Assembly: GCF_000004825.1 (NCBI RefSeq)
Contig: NW_008805072.1
Location: 1,577,146-1,641,145 of the forward strand
DNA: 64,000 nt
Source of the DNA: Heterostelium album PN500
Taxonomy: Eukaryota; Evosea; Eumycetozoa; Acytosteliales; Acytosteliaceae
Direction: 5' to 3'
Shown: positions 59,778-64,000 of the stretch, one piece after another
How the letters are laid out: each line of letters starts with the position of its first letter
How positions within the stretch are numbered: the first letter of the stretch is position 1
The notes under the pieces: model-generated
Databases searched by the model: none
What the model was told of the DNA's origin: nothing
Seen by the model: only the letters and a program-made list of their open reading frames with translations
Position numbers and translations under genes: made by a program

Positions 59778-60164
59778 ATGATGGACAAAAGATCAATAAG
59801 TTCTTCTAAAAATTTAGAAAAAGCTAGAGCTGCAAAAGCTCAAAAAAAAGATACAATAATGTATTTGGATGACGATTTACCAGTTGATGAGAAAAATATT
59901 GAGAAACCTATTCCCGATAAAGTAGTTGTGAATACCAACATCCCAGATATGCTTGTTTTAGAAAAAAAACAAAAAAAAATAGAAAAGTATAAAGAAAAGA
60001 ATAACCATATTTTAGAAAAATTAGATGAAATATCAAATTTTATTTTCTCAAATAAAAAAACCCAAAATGAATCAGCTCCAAAAAGAAGATTTATTAAAAC
60101 CGATAATAATTGTGAAGACTTTAGTACTGTAGTACATTATAGAAATAATTTATTAAATAAATAA
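59778..60164 (+). CDS. Small charged protein, unknown
   Basis: 128 residues, two in-frame ATGs at 59778 and 59781. Lysine-rich with a coiled-coil-like centre (EKKQKKIEKYKEKNNHILEK) and an acidic start (DDDLPVDEKNIEKP). It ends 20 bp before the packaging ATPase, same strand, so the two are probably co-expressed. No family recognised. Confidence 0.6.
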   Translation: MMDKRSISSSKNLEKARAAKAQKKDTIMYLDDDLPVDEKNIEKPIPDKVVVNTNIPDMLVLEKKQKKIEKYKEKNNHILEKLDEISNFIFSNKKTQNESAPKRRFIKTDNNCEDFSTVVHYRNNLLNK

Positions 60165-60184
60165 AATTTGTTTTTCTTTATTAA

Positions 60185-60934
60185 ATGTATGTTTATAAAA
60201 AAAATAATATAATAGTAAAACCATTAAATAGTGGTTCTAAAAATAAATTACCAGTTTTAGGAGATGATCTTTTTTCTTTAAATTCTGCAAATATCTTTAT
60301 TTGTGCTCCAAAGAAATCTGGAAAAACAAGTGTTATAAATAAAATATTGGAAGAATGTGCTGATATTGATACCAAAGTATTTATATTTTGTGCTACCGCT
60401 TATAAAGATGATAATTGGATTACAATAATTGAAAGATTAAATAAAAAAAACATTTCAAATATAGTTTTTACTTCAATTTTTGATGATGAGAATAAAAACA
60501 GATTAAAAACTTTAATCAATAGATTAAAAGATGAAGATGAAGAAGATGAAGATATAAAAAAGAAATATGAATATCCGGAATATATCATAATATTTGATGA
60601 TTTATCAAATGAATTAAAAAATAAAATGATCCCACAATTAATGAAAATCCATAGACATTTTAGGATGAAAGTAATAATTAGTTCTCAAAATTGGAAAGAT
60701 ACTCATTCAGATATTCGAAAAGGAAATTTAGATTATATTTTATTATTTAGAAATATACCTGAAGATGTTCTTGAAACTATATATGATGAAAACCCTTCAT
60801 ATATTGGATATAAAAAATGGATAACTGCTTATAAATATTCAACCAAAGAACCATTTAATTTCTTTTTCTATGATAGAAATGATATTAAATTGGGTAAAAA
60901 TTTTAATGAAGACCTATCCTTTAAAGAAGAATAA
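60185..60934 (+). CDS. FtsK/HerA-type genome-packaging ATPase
   Basis: 249 residues. Walker A is APKKSGKTSVI (residues 41-51) and Walker B is YIIIFDDLS (132-140) with the two acidic residues. A following SSQNW segment (VIISSQNWKDTHSDIR) fits the sensor region. This is the A32/packaging ATPase of Polintons and NCLDVs, which pumps DNA into the capsid. Length is normal for the family. Confidence 0.92.
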   Translation: MYVYKKNNIIVKPLNSGSKNKLPVLGDDLFSLNSANIFICAPKKSGKTSVINKILEECADIDTKVFIFCATAYKDDNWITIIERLNKKNISNIVFTSIFDDENKNRLKTLINRLKDEDEEDEDIKKKYEYPEYIIIFDDLSNELKNKMIPQLMKIHRHFRMKVIISSQNWKDTHSDIRKGNLDYILLFRNIPEDVLETIYDENPSYIGYKKWITAYKYSTKEPFNFFFYDRNDIKLGKNFNEDLSFKEE

Positions 60935-60936
60935 TT

Positions 60937-60960
60937 AAATTTTTATTTATTTTATATTTT
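60937..60960 (+). promoter_or_regulatory. T-rich late-type motif, copy B
   Basis: AAATTTTTATTTATTTTATA, ending 24 bp before the ATG at 60984, with TTCTA shortly before the ATG as in copy A. Candidate late promoter. Confidence 0.4.
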
Positions 60961-60983
60961 TCAAAGATATACACATTCTAAAA

Positions 60984-61172
60984 ATGCCACCAAAAAGAAC
61001 TAGACGAACACAACAAGGAGATGGTTTCCTTGATTGGATTAAAAAAGGAAATCAATGGTTAAAAGATAAAAAAGTAATTTCAACAGTAGCAAATGCACTA
61101 GGTTCTCAAGGAGCAATACTCCTAAATATAATAAATAAATACTCAACTCAAATATTAAATTTGAATATTTAA
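60984..61172 (+). CDS. Tiny basic peptide, possible virion core or membrane-lytic peptide
   Basis: 62 residues starting MPPKRTRRTQQGDG, then an amphipathic-like stretch (FLDWIKKGNQWLKDKKVI) and a Gly/Ser bend (ANALGSQGAILL). It resembles in layout the small basic core or membrane-lytic peptides of adenoviruses and related elements; this is inference. QQGDG is close to the adenovirus-protease cleavage pattern (x)xGx-G, so the neighbouring protease might cut here. The stop is followed by AT-rich DNA; it is probably the last gene of the element. Confidence 0.55.
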   Translation: MPPKRTRRTQQGDGFLDWIKKGNQWLKDKKVISTVANALGSQGAILLNIINKYSTQILNLNI

Positions 61173-62161
61173 TATTTATTATAAATATATATCAAATATA
61201 TTTTAATATAAATATTAAATAAATATAAACTTTATTAAATTTATAGATCTATAAATTAAATAATTTTCTAAACCTCGATCGGTTATATCAATAAAATTAT
61301 TATTAAATGTTAATATAACAACACTATGTGAATGAATTGAAGTACGATATAATTGAATTGAATTATTTAATTTTATAATAACACTAATTAACACATTTTT
61401 CACTTTGACATACAAAAATACATATGTATATATTCATATTTGTATGATTTTTTTGAAAAATACAAATAAAACAAATTATTTTTTTTTCATATACATATAG
61501 TTCATTGACTGTTTATACCATTATAAAAGGATCAAGATATTAAATGAATGTTTAGGAGTTGAATTGATTCGTGGTGCGTTGTACTTGTACGGAATTTAAT
61601 TGGTTAACTTAATCTATTTGAAAAACATACCAGTGTGTAGAAATTTCAAACTACATATGTCATACTATATGTCATACAGTCATTGACTAATTACATATAT
61701 AATAAAATAGTTATATCACAGTCTGTGAGACTATATAGTAGTCGGTGTATAGTATTTAAATTGCTAATACACCAAAAAATACATAAAGTCAAGTGATTAA
61801 AATCAAAAAACGTTTTATAAACTATATATGATATATGACATACATATTCACATGTGAAATGTAGTATAAATTTTTTAATTTCAATAGTATTACTGATATT
61901 ATTTGATTTATTATTTAACTCTTGTAACTATTTGAATAATATGTTTTCAAACACTAACTTTGATCATAAATTTGGTATATGTGCGATGGGGAGGTAAATT
62001 CAAGATTTTGAAAAATATTTATCAAATATTTAACAATATTTATGAATTTTTTTTAAATTTATTTTTTGATTTCACATTTATTACAATTATAAATTTTTGA
62101 TTGATTCAGTGTTAGAGTTTTAGAATTTATTAATAATAATTAATTTTATAATAGTTATAAA
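61173..62161. other. Right flank of the element, with short repeats
   Basis: 990 bp, AT-rich, no gene seen. Direct repeats of TATGTCATAC (about 61656-61679) and TCATTGACT (61502 and 61679 areas), and a nearly inverted TATGACATAC near 61836-61846. A CAGTG at 61631 could be a hAT-type terminus. Neither a Polinton terminal repeat nor a target-site duplication could be confirmed by eye. Confidence 0.45.
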
Positions 62162-63930
62162 ATGAGTGAAAAATATCACCCTTATAGTTCATCTGATAAA
62201 GAAATAAAAAAAAGATCCAATAAATATAATAGTTCTATTTATGAACACTTTTTTAAATTTATAGATTCGAATGATAAGAATTTAATTAAAATGAAGTGTA
62301 AATACTGTCAAGTATTTACTTTTAAATACGATAAGGTAGACAAAAAATCAGTGTCTAGTGGTTTAGGATGGGCACATCTTGAGAGTAAGATTTTTAAATT
62401 TAACAAAATAATAACAATTTCAAGTGATCTGATTGTCCTATTATATTTCTTTCTCTATAATTTTTTTATAGATGTGAGATTATCTTGCCACAAAGAAAGT
62501 GAAATAGATTGGTCGTATGTCGCAGAACAAAAAAGGAAAAAAGCAGAAACACTTGCACTTGCTATATCAAAACCTTTTAGTCAAGGTGTATCAGAGTATG
62601 TATATATGATCTTAAATTGAATATTCAATTATTAACTATATTAAAATAGGGAATTATTAATAGATTTAGTAATCAAAAAAAATCTTCCCTTCAACTTAAC
62701 AGAGGATGAGAGATTTAAAAATTTTATTTCATCGTTAAGACCAGAGTTCAATTTAGTTGGTGGAGATACTATTAAAAATAGAATAATAAAAAGATATGAT
62801 GATCAAGTTGTACAACTCAGAGAGTATTTCAAGACTATGGATTCCAAAATCAGTTTCTGTTTCGATATCTGGAGTGTCAAGGATATCTCTTTTTTGGGTG
62901 TAACTGGTCATTGGATCGATAGTCAATTTAAAGCTAGAAAGTGTTTGTTAGGAATGGAGAGCCTAAAAAGCGATAAAACAGGTAGGTATTGTAAAATGAA
63001 TTTTTAATTTACAATTTATTAATTCAATCAAATATTATTTTATTAACATGATTCAGGTATAACTCTATCAAAACTTTTTTTTGATGTTATAGAAAAGTTT
63101 GATATCTCCAAAAAGATAATGTGCACCACTTCTGACAACTGCTCGAACAACCACACTACAGTGGAGAACATTGTCAAAAACCAAGATCCTTCCAATGATT
63201 ACAAAGGATTCCAGGGTGGACATATTTTATGTTTAAACCATGTGATTAATTTAGGTAAGTGAATATAATAAAAATAATACATTAGCTATTCAAGTTGTAT
63301 AAAAATAAAAAAAATATTAAAATATTAATATTTTGTTTTAAACAAACAATTTGTTCCTATACATCATTGAATTTATTAACCCTTCTTTTTCAGCAATAAA
63401 AGCATTTATAGGAGATAAATCAACGAAATATCTTTTCGATAAAATTCACTCCTATGGTTCAAATTTAAGAAACTCCAGTAACCAAACAGATGCTTTTTTT
63501 GGGTAAGAAACACAATTATAATTTTTTTTTTTACATAATTAATAAAAAATTTTAAAATTTTAGAATTTTCGAAATTCTAAAAACTGAAAAGAAGGACAGG
63601 TTAAAGCCAAAAGTATTGAACCCAATCCGTTGGTCATCTGCTTTTCAGATGACTAGTAGATTCATCAGGATCAAAGATGCAGTTGATTACGACATTAAAT
63701 ATAAGATTACGAAACATGATATCCATCTCACTACCGATGAATGGGATATCATCAAACAAATCAATAAATTCTTGGATGGTGTGGATTTTATTACTTTGGC
63801 ATTACAAGGAGCTGATGTTAATCTGTCTTGCAGTTTACCTGTGTATGGTCGGCTCTTGGACATTGGAGAGGAATGGAAAACCAATAAGATTCTCAAGACT
63901 GCTGCTGAAGCCTTTTGGAAAGAAATAGAT
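62162..63930 (+). CDS. hAT-family transposase with BED finger, 3' end beyond window
   Basis: Six exons visible: 62162-62384, 62472-62595, 62650-62981, 63057-63254, 63394-63502 and 63564-63930, giving 451 residues. All introns have GT...AG ends and a continuous frame. BED-finger cysteines are MKCKYC, then HLE...SCHKES. The DDE fold shows ISFCFDIWSVKDISFLGVTG (first Asp), CTTSDNCSNNH (second Asp), HILCLNHVINL and NPIRWSSAFQM, the usual hAT landmarks. The final Glu and the dimerisation domain would lie past 63930, and the last visible donor (gtatgt at 63931) shows the gene continues. It looks intact so far, so this may be an active or recently active element. It sits about 1 kb from the Polinton-like element. 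Confidence 0.88.
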
Positions 63931-64000
63931 GTATGTAATCATATTTTATTAACATTTGCATTTTCAAATTTGAAGGTTTTTTAAAAAAACTTTTTTTTTT

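Larger units (their letters stand above)
48204..61250. mobile_element. Polinton/Maverick-like integrated virus-transposon
   Basis: A continuous set of virus-type genes with no visible introns: SF3 helicase, chromodomain integrase, protein-primed-type PolB, Ulp1/adenovirus-type protease, double-jelly-roll-type major capsid candidate, penton-type minor capsid candidate and FtsK/HerA packaging ATPase. Together with integrase and PolB this defines Polintons. The genes form blocks: helicase, integrase and polymerase on the left, virion proteins on the right, mostly minus strand except the ATPase and two small ORFs. The ends given are approximate because no terminal inverted repeat or 6-bp target duplication was identified by eye. 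The integrase is frameshifted, so the copy is no longer autonomous for integration. Host: a social amoeba. Confidence 0.9.

Noticed and set aside
48811-61585. Shared word GTGCGTTGT at both sides of the element (48819 and 61575 areas) as a terminal repeat
   Set aside because: Only about 13 bases with a mismatch and in direct rather than inverted orientation; no extension of similarity.

Overview
The window is nuclear DNA of a dictyostelid social amoeba. Short AT-rich introns with GT...AG ends, very AT-rich spacers with long A or T runs, CAA-coded polyglutamine tracts, two FNIP-repeat genes, a large modular polyketide synthase and a Dictyostelium-style Rab1 gene all point there. Coding DNA is less AT-rich than I would expect for D. 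discoideum, so a species such as Heterostelium/Polysphondylium or Cavenderia is more likely; that is inference.

Positions 1-38,000 are ordinary host genes. In order: a partial secreted protein (-), a giant cysteine-rich 7TM protein (+), bud31 (+), two F-box-like/FNIP proteins around a small membrane protein, a CAMK-type kinase (-), ribulose-phosphate 3-epimerase with a 5-nt microexon (+), a BTG/Tob protein (+), mitochondrial enoyl-CoA hydratase (+), a secreted SdrD/Cna-B-like protein (+), a Rab1-type GTPase (-), a VPS9-domain protein (+), FEN1 (-), a phosphatidylethanolamine N-methyltransferase-like protein (+), an RBBP4/MSI1 WD40 protein (-), an ERMARD-like protein (-) and a small membrane protein (+). 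Exon boundaries were read by eye from splice sites and frame continuity. In every complete multi-exon model the summed exon lengths are divisible by three.

Positions 39,786-47,316 hold a 2,468-residue iterative-type polyketide synthase (KS-AT-DH-MT-ER-KR-ACP) in three exons, with about 1.8 kb of gene-free DNA before it.

From about 48.2 to 61.2 kb lies an integrated Polinton/Maverick-like virus-transposon with no visible introns. Its replication block holds a small putative N-myristoylated protein, an SF3 helicase, a chromodomain integrase broken by a 7-bp tandem duplication, and a short protein-primed-type DNA polymerase B. Its virion block holds an adenovirus-type protease fused to a coiled coil, a beta-rich protein, major and minor capsid proteins, a packaging ATPase and a tiny basic peptide. 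A ~39-bp promoter-like sequence repeats upstream of three replication-block genes, and a different T-rich sequence sits before virion genes, which suggests early and late expression classes. I could not find terminal inverted repeats by eye. hAT-transposase sequences flank the element: a truncated N-terminus on the left (47.85 kb) and an intron-containing, apparently open hAT gene on the right (62.16 kb to the window edge).

The most interesting content is the Polinton-like element and its regulatory repeats. Next are the 5-nt microexon in rpe and a shared GGCGC motif upstream of FEN1 and RBBP4.
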